Shown: positions 15,402-29,996, numbered from the stretch's first letter. The stretch is DNA of 64,000 bases from Vespa crabro (GCF_910589235.1 NC_060955.1:186001-250000); one strand, 5' to 3'. The notes: a model not told the origin generated them from the sequence alone. Made by a program: numbers and translations.

Positions 15402-18400
15402 CACTCACACACACACACACACACACATTCTTGTACGCCGTGTATGTCAACTCTTTTCTTTGTAAGTCTCCGATTGATCTATTTATATATACATATATAC
15501 TTATACGAGTAAATAAGTTGTTTGTGTCTCTGTGCATCCCCTTTTCTCAATCTAATCGATGTAACGTTTATCTTCTTTCATATTTTATGCGTGTTCTCTT
15601 CTTCATTGGGATAATCTTTTTCTACCGACTTCGTATCGATCTCGAGTCATTTTTTACTCTCTATCGCAAGATCGTCTAGACTTATTTATGCTCGAGTATT
15701 AAAATGTAGAATAACGACGGGTCGTTAACTCCGTTATTCGTCGCGCTGACTATCGAACGATCACCCAGACGATATTCTTGTTAAACTCGAATGCTTTTTT
15801 TTTTCTCTCTTTCCTCTACATTAATACGGTTAGCAGTCACGATTCGGAATTCCGTTTGTAATGACGGATTAATTTCAACGTGAAAGACATTTTTTTTCAA
15901 TCTCTTATCTCAAAATTCGACGGTCGTCAAAGGTCATTAAGGATTTAACGAGATGACAGAACGAGGACGAAAATATGAATTGTATGAGTTGACAAGAACG
16001 AGGCTGACGATTATGCCGAGCGGATTTCAGATTTTTCTGAAGGAGGTTCAAAGGAGAAAAAGTCATTGAAACGGTACATTTCCTTTGTCTACATAGTGAT
16101 AATTATCCAAGATAGTACTATTTTCAAATAGCGTGCGAAAGAGAGAGAGAGAGAGAGAGAGCATAGTCGAAGCGATTAGTAAATTACTCGGAGCTCCATC
16201 GAGTATAGAAAATCGTTTAGAGTTGATGACAAGTTCGAGGCGGTTTCGCGTTGAAAATAAACGGGATAGGAAACTCTGGCGGCTTTCCTTAAGACGGTAT
16301 TGCTCGGTAAGCGTGCTCAAAGATATTTAACTATTCGTAATTACTGCTCTCCAGTGATTAGGGGACCTTTCGAAGCAACAGGGTCTATAATGGCGTAGCG
16401 ATTTAACAGGAAAAACGTCGTCTTGAAAAGTGATCTTTCCGTCGGTAGATCGATTAAAGGACGAACGATGTTTATCTCGTGGGCGAGAAAAAACCCCAAG
16501 TTGTTCCTTTCTTTTGACCTTTTCCCCTCTCGGTTAAAAGTCGGTTAAAAGTACGTAAGTATACGTACACGTATATCTATACGTTATAGTTCCTTCCTGC
16601 AAATTATCGCGAGCAGTACCGTCTTATAATAGCTTACTAAAAATAACGAAATACGTATTAACCGGATTTGCGATCACGGAAAGCAGCCGAAACGAAAGAA
16701 AGGCCGCCGGGAAAAATAAACGTTTCCATTAGCTCGTCTTTTTCGAGTGAAAGTTTAGTGGATCGAACGGAATCGAATCGTCAATGTCAGTTTCGTTTAA
16801 AATGCTAAGCCATCTTGGAACTTGAAATGTAAAGATCGACGTTTCCTTGTATTGTTCGATAGTCTAGCGAATAGAATCGGAGCGCGAAATTTGTAAGGCT
16901 TCGTGAGCGAGCGCTAATGAAAACTCAACGATGGTACGCGAAAGCGAGACGTTTCCTATCCGTTCGAATGAGCCAACGTGAATTTATCGATGCTTACCGT
17001 TATTTTGAACGGCTATTTTCGAACGTTTATCGACATCGTTCATTTATCGGCGCCGAGCGTCGCGCGTCCTTCTCTTCTTCTCTTTCTCCCTTTTTCCTCG
17101 ACATTCCAAGAAATTCGAAGGAAAAGCTTTGCCTTTTTCTCCAACAGTTGCGTGATACTGGGCGTTTGTGCGTCTGAATTATGCAACGCGCCAACCAAGA
17201 TACTCGAATACAAGAGCAAACACGCGCTATCGCTAAAGTAGAATGCGATGCTGTGCGGTTAAGTCGGAGGACACCCTTTTGTTCTCTTCGAGGGCCTCGA
17301 AGGGCTTTCGCCGGATGGCATATACGTAACTTTGAATTCGAATCCCTTCGCACTCCAATTATTCTTAACGAGTCTGCCTTTGAGAGCGTTTCGTCTTCGT
17401 TCTTCTCTCTCCCTCCCTCACCGCCCTCTCTTCTATCCCCCCTTCCCTTCTTTCCTTTTTAAAGAGTTTCATTAGCCACGTCCGCGATCGCAAGGAGAAT
17501 GGACGCATACGTTTTCTTAACCTTCAAGGACCACGTTATTATTTGTTTACTTAGTACCAAGAAGCAAAGGATGGATAAGAGGGTCGGTTATCAAAACGCG
17601 AAGGGGGTTGATAAACGAAACGAGCATCGAAGATGTCAATGAATTTTTCATAACCGAAAGATACGATGCCTGTAAAATGATGAGAAGAAAAAGCAGAAGT
17701 AACGCGACGGGTAGATATACCTTATAAAGATGCGAGAGTGTGTGCGTGTATAAAAATATTATCACCAGACCTGCATGCCACAACGATAGAATGAATTTAG
17801 ACGTTATTAGACAACGATAGCGGCACGATAAGTCTACCATTAGCTCGCATTATTTCGATTGCGACGAGAAACTCCATTTTTCCATTGAATTTAATCGCAC
17901 TCGACGATCCTCCCGCGTCCTAGAAATTACCACGAGGATTCTCAAGATTTTGATCTAAAGTATTTGCATACTTTAGGACGGTTCGCGTGCAAAGTTCACT
18001 TTTCGACTGGCTTCAATCGTTTTCATCGAAATATAATATTCATTACCCAGATAGCAGGTTACGTTATCGTATGAATATTTCATTTCAAATTATTATTTTC
18101 TCGAAATATTCTTACGCATAATTGGATTAGATTTATAGAAAATTCGTGATCTATTCGAAGTAATCTCGGTCCAACGAAACCGGCTACGCTCGAATCACCC
18201 TGGCGAGTATCGTTCGTTTTCTTCATAATTAGTTTAACTTCGTTTGTTAGTGGCTTACTCTTGCGCGTTCTTTCACACGTTGCGCGTACTTTCATTGGAT
18301 TTTATTGGCTTTTCCAATTATTTATACGAGCTTGTGAAATTGAAATAGATTTTCATGAATTTTATTTCTCTCGCCTTTCCTCTTGTTTTATAGTTTCATT

Positions 18401-19052
18401 TTACTGACAAATACGATCGAGTATTAGATTAACGAATATTATGAGAAATTAACTAAATTTACTGAATCGTTTTCTACGTTTATAATCGTTTCTTTTGAAA
18501 AGAGAAATTATAATAGAATTAGCCTTATAATATGTTAAGTCTTTTCAAAACGACGTCAAATTTACAAAGATATAATTTCAAAGTTTTAAACTAGGAGAAA
18601 GTTTTAATGAACACACGTTTGAAAACTTCTTGTCCCTGAGACGTAGCCGCTTTTTTTTCTTCATCTTGATATATAAACCTAGCTTACAGCGAATATTATC
18701 TATTTTGCGCTTCGAGGTACTCGAGTATGCCATTTATCTATTTTATCGATGTATTTTGGGAATGTTGAAATATCCTTGGAAAGTATTGAGAATACTCATA
18801 GAACGTAATGGTGCTATTTGGGTATTCATTATCGTTTTGTTATGGAAGATGAAGACGGGACGTAAGAAAGAGATAGAAGATGGCGAAGGGTTAAAACTAT
18901 TCTGATTATCGACCTACGCAAAATGACACACGATGTGGTTTCGCCCTAAGAGAGATTATTAATCGATCGTGCCGCACTGATAAAATGTGCTAGTTGGCAC
19001 ACGATGCATAATGCAAGTTCGGAAATGTTAAATTAGATTAAAAGACTGCACG

Positions 19053-19099
<47 letters not shown>

Positions 19100-22000
19100 T
19101 TTTCGAAAACGCACATTATCTGGTCTTATTTTGAAATTGATTCCACGAGAAAATATCGTTTACATATAATACGTTTGCCTATAGGTAGGAGAGAAAGAGT
19201 GGGATATCTAGGCGCGTACACCGCTAGTTAGAAATTCACGCTTAAAAATGTAAAGCGAGCTGCAACAACGGAGCGAGAAGAATGGTTCTTGCATTTTCGC
19301 GATAATGCTCGAATTCTATTTTCTTTGTTTTCTTTTCTTCGTTGTTTTATTTTTCTCTTCTCTCGCATCTCTCGTTCCTTCCGTTCAACGTCGCCACCTG
19401 TTCTCGCGTGCACCCTATCTCGTGTCGACACATGCATTTGGCTTAAACTCTTCACTACTGACTCGTCTATATGTCGTTGTACGTGAGGTATGTATTTGCA
19501 CGTGAGCGCGCGTACATATACGTATACGTTCTGTATGCCATGTATGTATATGTATATATCGCTATATAAAAATATTCTACTTACATAAGTACACGTGTAT
19601 ATATATATATGTATATGTATATGTATATGTATATATGTGCGTATATATACACATATGCAACGGCAGCCACGCACAAGAGGCCGTTCGATGTGTACGTATA
19701 TATGTAGGTAAATAAAAAGGATATATGTATATCGGGACACCCTTACACAATTATACGCATAGATGACAGGGTGTAATTGTATACTACGTATAAACGAAGC
19801 ATGCCACGAAAGTGCATCCGTGCATTAGTCCGTGCATAAAGCATAAGTTGCACACGCAAGCCTTTAGATTCGAAGAGACACCCTGTGTATGTACTTACCT
19901 ATTGTACGTACGTATTTTGTACGAGCGAGAGAGCGTGGCTGAAAGTCGATCGATTTAATTCCGATCCTCCTTGATTTTCCAGCGACCTGGAGAAGTACTT
20001 CGAGTATCAGGGTCAGGACTACATTTGTTCGCGTCCCGACGACAGCGGTATGCACTCTTGCAGCAACTTGCCGCCGCTAAAGTTTGGCAAGTATTTTCCT
20101 CGACACATTTTCGAGCCGTTTCCCACTATCTCCATGTGTATAGATACGTATGTGTACGATCGCGGAATTAGAATTACAACTTTACGTTTTAACGTATTCG
20201 ATGTATCCTTTTTTGAACGTCATTAAATCGTTTAATCGTTGTTTCGTTTACGAGGGAAAAAATCTTTTATTCCGCGGCTGATCCCGAGAACGAACGAATC
20301 AAATTTTCCTCTCGAAATTGAGACGGCTTTTGTTCATTTTCATTTTTCCTCTACTCTCTTTTTTTTTTTGTTTTTTTTTTTTTTTTTTTTTTTAATAGAT
20401 CTCTCTTCCGTCGAAATGACCAATCTCGCGATCGTCACTTCGAAAGCAATTTATATTCCTCGTCGTTGGCGTTACAGATCGATGTAGATCGATGCTCGAC
20501 ACGTCGTTTACGCATCGTTAGAATTATCGTATTAATTTTCAGGAAGTGTGGTGTGCAATAGTACAGCTTTACCGAACAACAATACGACGTTTATCAGCAA
20601 CGACACCTGCGTTAACTGGAATCACTATTATACCGAGTGCAAGGGTCAGGGCAATAATCCTTTTCAAGGCACAATTTCGTTCGATAATATCGGCTTGGCC
20701 TGGGTAGCCATATTTCTCGTGAGTGGCATCATTCATTTTAATCTAACGAATATCGTACGGGTTTGCTCGTAATATCGATCCGTTCCTAAACCCTCTAGCA
20801 TTAATTCTTACAAATTCTTACAATTGGTAAAGATTATCGTCGTTACGATACAACTGGATAGGAAACAAAAAGTATAATATAGAAATACCTCGGAGTGATT
20901 ATTAATCACGATTGCTCGATAACATTAAATCGCGAGCTATCGAAGGAACGATAGAGAAATCAGATAAGTGATAACGAACAGAGCCTCTCGCAGGTGATCA
21001 GTCTGGAAGGATGGACGGATATAATGTACTACGTGCAGGACGCTCATTCTTTTTGGGATTGGATATATTTTGTCCTCTTGATCGTCGTAAGTAATTCATA
21101 TTCATTTTAACGGCACTCTCTTCTTCCTCTATTCTTTTATTTTATCTCTTATCTTCGAGCTCTTTTCTCTTTTCGCGCATTGTCTTATATTTATCGTACG
21201 TTCGTATAATACGTCACTTGATTCGTCATTAAAATCACCTTTCTAATTTTCCTAGATCGGCTCCTTTTTTATGATCAATCTTTGCCTGGTCGTGATAGCG
21301 ACGCAATTTTCCGAGACGAAGAAACGGGAGATGGAAAGAATGAGATTAGAGCGCGCTCGGTTTCATTCGACTTCGACTCTGGCTTCGTCTACGAATACAT
21401 CCGAACCAACTACCTGTTACGCCGAAATTGTCAAGTAAGCGTTACGTCGTCAACATACGGTAGGTTTCTCCTACCGTACGAACGTTCAAAACATTTGTAA
21501 AAGAATGAGCGGCGACTCGTAAAAAAGGGTCACCCGAACGATCTTTTTTTTTTCCCTTCTTTCTTTACTAACGTACGTCTGTACGATCGAGTGATTTCAT
21601 TATAAAGCACTTTTATTTTCGCCTCGAATACGAAACGTGCACAAGATAAAAAGAAATTCTTTTTGTTTCATTTTCAAAACTACTAGCGGTTTAGGTGACC
21701 TGCTTTGGATATTTTTTATTATTTAATCGATTATCCCTGAAAGTTGGAAAATGATACGTCATATTCTGCCCGCGACTATTTTACTCCGAGTTCTTCTTAT
21801 TTCTCGAATTTTCGCTAGAGTCACGTATCATAATGGAAATCTTCATTAATGTTCATCCGCATTGATTACGTCTCGAGCTCGAGGGATTTGAATAAGAAAA
21901 ATATTTCTCTCGCGATATCAGATACATAGCTCATCTTTGGCGAAGAAGTAAAAGAAGACTAATGAAGAGGTACAGATTGTGGAAGTACAGAAGGCAGCAG

Positions 22001-22769
22001 AAACGCGAGCAAAATTTGCTTAAGGAACAACAACAAGGTCAGCCGTTCCGGTCGGCTCCCAGCGGAGCAGGCTCGAACAGAACAGCAGCCGGTGGTGAGT
22101 GTTTCTTATCGATCGCTCACCCTATTGTCTCTTTCTCTCTCTCTCTCTCTCTCTCATTGGAGAACATTTGCGTTATATTCACTACGTACGCATGGTATAC
22201 CTACAATCGCGATATTTTGGACAAATTTGTATTAAAGGAAAAGAAAAAACATCCTTTTTTTTGTCGAAAAGAAACGGAAAATACGCGATAATCCGATTAT
22301 ATCCGGTTTCGCTTATTTGAATTTATATCGAATCCGAAATCGTACGAAAGTATAAATCGGATAGGCTTGTGTAAATGTTTCGAATAATAAAGCCAGCCAG
22401 GGATTGATGTACGTTGTTAGAATTATTAAGCGTTAAGCAGTAGCTTTAAAGCGCCTAGCTACTTTTCAAGGATGCTTTAATTAGGCCGGCTTACGGTCTT
22501 TCATTCGAAGAGCGGAGATTCGCTTAACTAAAGCTTGTCTTTCTCGCTTTTTTTAATTTTTCATAATTTCAAATAATCGTTAAATTCGTTTTCGAGTGAT
22601 TTTCGATAATTTTCATCGGGATAAAAACTCTTTCTCTCTCTCTCTCGCGCGCGCGCGACTTTGATCGCGATAGACTAGCATTGAGTCGTTTGTTCTCTCC
22701 GGCAATTTTCAGACAGAAAAATTCATCACGGAAGGTGCCCTCGACTATTGGCAGCATTAGAGTACGCGG

Positions 22770-22821
<52 letters not shown>

Positions 22822-23420
22822 ATCATCCGGGATTTGCGGTAGTGTCGGAGAGTTTGCAACGAATGGGCCGGCCTCCCAGCCTGGTATTACCAGTGGCGTT
22901 TCTAGTAACGGCACTGGTAACGGAAACATGGGTATCGCTCCGCGCGCGAGTCCTGAAGTTTCCGAGGCTGAAATGTCGAGCAATTCGTACAATCGGCCGG
23001 GATTATATCGCGCCGCCTCCGTCTCCTGTAACGGCAGCGACAATATCATTTCCAACGCGACCGACGTGAGTACCGATCCTTATTCTTACACTTTTTTTAC
23101 CTCCATCCCCTGTCCCCCATCACCTCGATATACCTTTTATTTTTATCTTTTCATTTAGTCTTATCTCTTTGGTAGATCAACGTAGCTTCGAGCATAAACT
23201 CGTTTCTTCGAAAATTTCTTACTAGTCCCTATATTTTATGGAAGCAGTGCTTTGTCGGAATTTCTACTTGGAGATTACTCGTTTATATAGCTTTAATCAT
23301 TTTCTTACGCGTTTCTATTCGAAATTCAAAGCGAAGAAAAGACATTACCATGATTCTAGTTCGTAGCTTGAGGTAATTAAAAGATTTTTTAATAAACCCA
23401 AGACGTTTCTCGGAACTTTT

Positions 23421-23484
<64 letters not shown>

Positions 23485-25457
23485 GCCGAGTTTTCTCTCG
23501 CATATTTAATGCCGTTCATCGACTTAAAACTTTGAGACGGCGTAAAGGATCAAGGAGAGATTTCTAAGTATCATGTAAATCGAGTTAGTTGAACTTTGGC
23601 GAAAGAATGACTTGAAATGGGAAGTAAGGAGAAGATATCAAGGATTCATTTGGTCTATTTTGTCACGCGAATTAGACGAATAACGCGTTGCTGAGCCCAC
23701 CGTGTACTCACTACCGACGAAGGAGCAGCGTTATGTTCAGCGACGTGGTCTTGCTACACGGTAGCAATAGCGTTGGGAGCACGATGCAATCTGGTACCAC
23801 GGTCGCTCCCACTGAGCGTAACGTTTGTTCGAGCGAAAAAATGACGCAAACCGGTGACGGCAATGTTTGGTCTAGCCCGCTGTCCGACCATGCACAGGTA
23901 TTCTCTCTTGATTTTTTTCCATAGCAACTATGTAAAAAATATTTTACTCTAGAATAGTACTTTTTCTTATTCTTTTTTTTCTCTTCGTCAATTAGAAATA
24001 TCACTTCCTTCTTCTCTCTTATTTACTTTGATTATCATGATCATGTAGTCTTAGATTCATCTCAGCCGTGCGTAGTAGTCAGTGCGAACTTCGTTATTAC
24101 CCTACCCTTTTCAATTGGCTCAATCTCGTATCAACGTTATGTCCTTTCCATTTGTCCCAGATACAAGTAGAATTGGGTACGAATGAAGCAATGACGTGTC
24201 AAGAATTATTGGCACTCAGTGGAGCTCTCAGCGCTGCCTTGCCAACCGGTCAATTGGCGCTCGACTCTTTTTTAAATTCCCTTACGAAAGGTAAGAAAAA
24301 AGTATTTTCTTTGCCAATGGAGTTTGAGAATTTGAATAATTACGAAAGGAATTATTACTTTAGTTCGGATAAATGAAATTTTCTATATACCTAAGGGGAA
24401 CGTGGGATATCATTAGCGACGATACCGGTCTCAGATTGAGGACGAAAACGAAAGTGAATCTGTCTTGATCGAACAGGTATCACGGAACGGCACATTATTT
24501 TGGAGGATCGTGCACAATGGTTGTCTTCCGATTTGGAAAATTGTTCGTGTTGCTGCGACGCGCAAAGCGGCCTCGATCATTGGCCGGAGAACGGCGAAAG
24601 ATGGCGAAGGTTCTCGAGAACTCGAAGGTTCTTCAGGACTATCGGAAATCGTTGCATCAGCGGATTACGTTGCATAAGACGTTGGATCAAGAAGCTCGTC
24701 GAACACAAGTATTTTCAACAGGGTATACTCTTGGCGATTCTAATAAACACACTGAGCATGGGTATCGAGTATCACAATCAGGTGCGTTTAAGCTTCTTCC
24801 AATTTATAAATATATATTTATATTTATAGATTTATTTTATCATTATCATAATTTTTTATCATTATCTTCGAATTCTACTTTCCTTTACGACCTTTCTTCT
24901 CGTTCTCGACTCGCAGAGAGAAACGACCGTGTGTACGTAATTACATAGCAGTAATTATAGCAGAAGCGATTGGATTCACTTTACGGCGGTTGCCGCGCCG
25001 TACCGCGCCGCATCGATGATTAATTTGAAAACGTTCTCCCCTTTAATCATCCGGCTCGTGTTCCGTTCCAGGAAAGGACAATTTTTTTTTTTTTATTTCG
25101 TTACGTCGTTATGTCGTACGACCAAGCAATCCGATCAGCGATCGCCTTTTCCTTGTCGCGCATTACGCGTTTTTGATCGAATTCGTGAACGGTCGAGAGC
25201 TTTTCGCTCGAAAATATCCTGAAAGCTAATAAAAAGGTAAAAGACGAGATTATCCCTTTGGAAAATGCGAGTAATAATCGTTTCGGATCGGTAATAGCAT
25301 CTTCTCCTCGTCTCGGAGCCTTTTATTCCCAATGGCTTTTCAACGAATGCCTGCGCGGCGCGTCCTAGTATTATATTTACCACCTAAGCGGCGAATCTTT
25401 TCGCCGATAATCGCTTCGATTTTCAAGTTTTATACTACAAGACCTACTTACTCCTAC

Positions 25458-25514
<57 letters not shown>

Positions 25515-27031
25515 CACACACACATATCTCGCTCTATTTTCTCGTTGGAGCTTTTCGAAAGTTAGTTATCCTCTCCGTCTCTCTTCTTTCATCGATTTGT
25601 AGCCGGAGCAATTGACTGTGCTCGTCGAGATAAGCAACATCGTCTTCTCTGCCATCTTCGCCGTCGAGATGCTACTCAAGGTAATAGCCGAGGGCCCGTT
25701 CGGCTACATCAGCAACGGCTTCAACGTCTTCGACGGCATCGTCGTGATCCTTAGGTAGGTAATCCTTTAATTCTATTCTCCTTTACTCTTCTCCATCGTG
25801 TCGACTGAGACGTAATTCCTTCCAAGTCGACGTAAGAGCAATTCCTCTTCTCAGAAAAGAAGCATCAGGAATTATCGCGAGACGACAAAGAAAAAACGAA
25901 TACTTTGATCATTTTTTCGCGTATGATCGTTATGAAAAAGTTTGCTACGAATGTTTCTGAAAAGGAAAAAGAAAAGTGAATATCCCTATCGTTAAATTTC
26001 AACATTAAATTTAAATTTTCCGCTCCTTCTTACTCTTAGCGTTGGCTAAAGTTTCAATTTTATCGTATCTCGGAATGAGAATTTTTCCTTTCGAATTGAA
26101 TGGAATTTTAGAATGTAATTTTTGGAAGTTTAACAAAGTTCGTAAAGCTTCGGATAGCGCGTTATGAAGAAACCGCCCTCGTTTTATACCCAACGCTCGA
26201 TCCGATCCAGCGCCGATGCAGAACAAATCTTTCCTTTATTTTCCGTCTAAGACACATAAACGAACCCGAGGGACATTAGTTTCCTTTATATAAATCTTTG
26301 CTCCTTACCCGCGAGACAACCATTACGCGCGCGCAGAAGTGTTCCGTGGCCGCAAACACTTTTAGTAGGTCAAATGCTCGCTGACCATTGACCTAGAAGA
26401 TTCGCCTGTACCAATGTTATTTGCACGCGACGCATCGTTTCTCTTTCCCTTATTCGAATTTAATATCTCGTCATCGATTCGGTGGCGAGACCAAACGACA
26501 TTTTTTTTTAAATGAAAAACTTGTAAAGGAGAGAGTTTTTTTTCTTTTACATTTTCAACGATCCATTTTGGGTGAAACGTCCATTTATGGGTAAAACGTT
26601 CTGTGAAAAGTTGTGAAAAAAGTTTCTCTATTGAAACTTTACGAGAAGTGGAACAACCAGTAAGAAGCAGAACTTTTCTCGATGATCTTACTCGACTTTC
26701 CGTCCCTCTCCTTCTCTCGCGAGAATGAATAAATATAGTCTCTAAAATTTCTCTTTAATACGCGTCTACGATACGCAGCATAGTGGAGCTGTGTCAATCC
26801 TTCGTGGAGGAACGAGGCGGAAGTTCCGGCCTGAGCGTCCTTAGAACCTTCCGTTTGCTGAGGATTCTGAAGTTGGTTCGCTTCCTGCCAAACTTGAGAC
26901 GTCAGCTTTTCGTCATGCTACGTACCATGGATAACGTTGCCGTATTCTTTTCCCTTTTAGTACTTTTCATCTTTATATTCAGGTAAGTCCGCTCATTTCG
27001 ATACTTTGCTATACTGATATAGCTACGTTTT

Positions 27032-27064
<33 letters not shown>

Positions 27065-27920
27065 TCGTCGTCGTCGTCGTCATCGTCCTTTCCTTCGACG
27101 AAAATAATTTCGATCGACGAGATCTCTCTAATCCTTTACGCCATTCTAGGTTTTTTCTTTTTTTTTTCTTTTTTTTTTTTTTTTTTACGAGGACATCATT
27201 TCTAACGACAAGACTTTGTTAACGACGCATCAAAATTAATCGACTTTCGTTCTTTCGTTTAACTTTCCCGCTCCCTTCCCTCTACATTCATAAGATCTTT
27301 CTCATTCGCAATTTTTTCTTCTTCTTCGCTCGAATAATTCAGCGAGCCTGATTCTGTTCGTTTATACCTCAACGATCCTTCAGATTTTATATTTCAAAAG
27401 AGACGCCTCTTTTCAAATTATTTCATTTTCTGTTTTGGAATAAGTACGTGAGAACATCGTGTATAAAAGAGAAAAAAGGAAACCAAACGACTCGCTTTAT
27501 TATTTCAATAGGGGAAAAGATAGCGAATACAGAGAGATTGTGTAGCTATTTAAATGTCGAGGATGCCGTAATCCTTGAAAAAACAAAGGAAGAAAAGTAA
27601 AGAAAGCTGAAGGAAGGAAAGATCTTTTGCTTGGAGCTAGAGAAGCATAACGAAGGAACTCGAGATACTCGCAATAATCGGCTTTAAAGGCTTCGCTCGA
27701 GAAGGCGCGCTTCCTAAACTCCTATGCGTCCTCATCTACTAATTTCGTCCTCGAAGAATCGCGATTTCCAAGTCGAAACGATGCCGTAACGTCTTTCGAC
27801 CTTGCAATCGCAATTTCTAACATACTTATCTCTTATGGATTTTCCTAGATATAATTGGAACGATTCAAAGCTCCCGGATTTCGGATTTCAAACACAGCGA
27901 CGACTTTTCTCTTCCCCCCC

Positions 27921-27951
<31 letters not shown>

Positions 27952-28150
27952 CTAAGGCTCTTGCTTACGAAGCCTTTAGAAAGAGAAACAAATCGGTGTC
28001 TAACTGTTCGGTAGACTGGCAAACGATAACGAACCGACTCCATTCTCTTCGCATTCGAATCATTCTCGTAAACAATCGAGCCTTTCCATCATTGTCATCT
28101 AAATTTCAAAACGGTTCCATTTCGATTACTGCTAGAACTTTTCGCAAAAG

Positions 28151-28198
<48 letters not shown>

Positions 28199-28293
28199 TT
28201 TATATCTTCGTTCTTCCATCTCTATCTTCATCTCTCTCAGTTCAGGAAAATTATCGTTTACTTTGTCGCAATTTCTTTGTTCTCTTCCCTCTT

Positions 28294-28327
<34 letters not shown>

Positions 28328-28754
28328 CTCTTTCTTTCTATTTCTTTCTTTCTTTATTTCTCTTTCTTTCATCGCGAAAATCATCGCACACATTCGTGAC
28401 GCGATATAGAAAATATTCGATGGAAAGTGTACAAATTTATTTTTCCTCACGTGTTTATACACGTTTAGGTGACGGCAGTCAAACGTTAAAAAGGGTGTGA
28501 CGATACGCGTGCCTATCTATATAACATGTGCACATATCGTATTTTTATATGTATATATATACACACACACACACATATATATATGTATATATATATACAT
28601 ACACTATAGGTGCATATAGTATATATACGTGGCACGTGCTTATTTAAGTCATCACGTAAATCTCTGCGCGTGTGTGTTGCGTGTATGCATGGTGCTTTGT
28701 GCTCTCTCTCTCTCTCTCTCTCTCTTTTTTTCTCTATCTTTGGACGTATGTCTT

Positions 28755-28797
<43 letters not shown>

Positions 28798-29445
28798 CGT
28801 ACAATTAGCAACGAGTATGAAAGCTACTTTACTTATCGTATGATGTATCGTATAAAATGGTTATTATGTCTATATATAAATAAACATCTATGTACATAAA
28901 CATATATGTTTATTATGAAATAAATCTCTTTCATCGATCTTTCCTACTCTACGCTCTTTTCTATTTACTTTGTGCTGCGTATGATTTGACTGACAAGCGC
29001 CTATTTAAGCGACATACGCTCGGTGTGCGCTCGTCGATATTATAGAAAAGCTTGCGAATGTACGGCGTATCTTTATTTGTCAATTTGTCTATCATTTTTG
29101 TTTATTTCTTTTTTTCGTTTAAAACTTAGGTCGAACGAAATTTGTCATGTTATCGGTGTGTAGGTATTATCTGACTTACAATTAGTATTCGTCTGAGTAG
29201 ATATCGATAAATTTCGTAGCTTTCGCCGTTAGATCAATGACCTCGTTATCTAATAACGCGTGAGAAGCTACTCGTTCGTTGTATTCGTTATTGTAACACG
29301 ATTATGGGAAGCGAAGTAGAAGAAACGAATGTCCGAAACGTCAGCATTATAAACTACTTGGGATTTCACAAATCACGGATAAAGATAGTTGGCGGGCGGT
29401 CCAACTCGGCTAATGCGAAAGTTATTCCTTTGAAAATCATCGTCG

Positions 29446-29487
<42 letters not shown>

Positions 29488-29934
29488 ATGTCGCCGCCGC
29501 CGCCGCCGTCGCCATCGCCGTCGCCGTTCTATAAAGAGGAAACATTAAACGCTTTTGTGACGTACATATGTATGTACATACGATTTGTAGAATATCACGT
29601 TTTGTAGATACTTATGCAGCTACATATATATATCTACTTTGAGCGTTTTCCAAAGGTTACGTTCAAGTACGACGAAGGCGCTAAACTCTCTTACGGATGT
29701 AAGTATCCGATGAAATCGAAGCAAGGACCGTTTTTAAAGCGCTCTTTCGGATTTGCAAAAACGATGAAAAGTCGAAGTAACGTTAGAGAGTTCTTCGTTC
29801 ACCGACACATACGGAAATTAACCGGCCTCGGTATTTGCCGCTGTGTTTACGATATATGTATATTTAACGTAGAACGAGTATACTTTGGAAGTGGGCATTG
29901 AGCGCTCTCGATGCTCGAGTATATACTATATTAG

Positions 29935-29996
<62 letters not shown>

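Larger units (their letters stand above)
10827..19982 (+). other. 9.2 kb channel intron, microsatellite-rich
   Basis: The donor is GTAAGT at 10827 and the acceptor CAG ends at 19982. No nested gene is recognisable on either strand; the longest frames are low-complexity translations of repeats. It holds (TTC)n at 10971-10994, a (TA)n/(CA)n block at 12307-12405, (TA)n at 13974-14016 and 14524-14573, an 8-bp CGAATTTT tandem at about 14331-14363, (CATCTA)n near 15180-15205, (AC)n at 15369-15427, (CT)n at 19055-19094, a 9-bp hairpin at 17955-17976 and a small inverted-repeat-bounded element at 19766-19886. Confidence 0.75.
7934..21434 (+). other. Cav3 domain I (S1-S6) exons
   Basis: Eight exons encode repeat I. 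S1 is MVILLNCITLGMY, then a Cys-containing S1-S2 loop (CVDDQC); S2 is in 8631-8764. The S4 voltage sensor (IRTIRVLRPLRAINRIPS) spans the 9725-9822/10655 junction. S5 and the long extracellular loop follow in 10655-10826, 19983-20086 and 20543-20718, with many Cys and several N-glycosylation sequons (NST, NNT, NDT). The pore glutamate sits in ISLEGWTDIMYY (20994-21086), and S6 is IGSFFMINLCLVVIATQFSE (21256-21434). A 9.2 kb intron (10827-19982) splits the S5-pore loop. The intron after 20086 has a GC donor; see the separate entry. Confidence 0.92.
21256..24781 (+). other. Cav3 domain I-II linker with gating brake and polyglutamine
   Basis: After S6 the chain runs through a strongly basic helix (YIAHLWRRSKRRLMKRYRLW, 21922-22094), the position of the Cav3 'gating brake' that keeps T-type channels closed at rest. 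A low-complexity cytoplasmic linker follows. The exon at 22713-23065 carries 17 consecutive Gln (22772-22822) and Gly/Ser/Asn-rich sequence; 23676-23897 and 24161-24290 are Ser/Thr-rich with no recognised domain. The exon at 24477-24781 is Cys- and Arg-rich (ENCSCCCDAQ), then leads into domain II S1 (QGILLAILINTLSMGIEYH). The acceptor at 23675 (AATTAG) is weaker than the others, so that exon's left edge is less sure. Confidence 0.8.

Noticed and set aside
18630..18905. Hydrophobic 91-codon frame in the 9.2 kb intron, considered as a nested membrane gene
   Set aside because: No family resemblance, no codon pattern different from the surrounding intron and no supporting splice or promoter signals.
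27855..28409. 184-codon open frame rich in Ser-Leu repeats
   Set aside because: It is a translation of the (CT)n microsatellites; the same applies to several Ser-Leu, Arg-Glu, Ile-Tyr and Val-Cys frames elsewhere.
29614..29901. 95-codon frame upstream of alternative exon A, considered as a third turret exon
   Set aside because: It lacks the SILGM start and the FDSLLWAIVTVFQ-type end, and has no matching splice phases.
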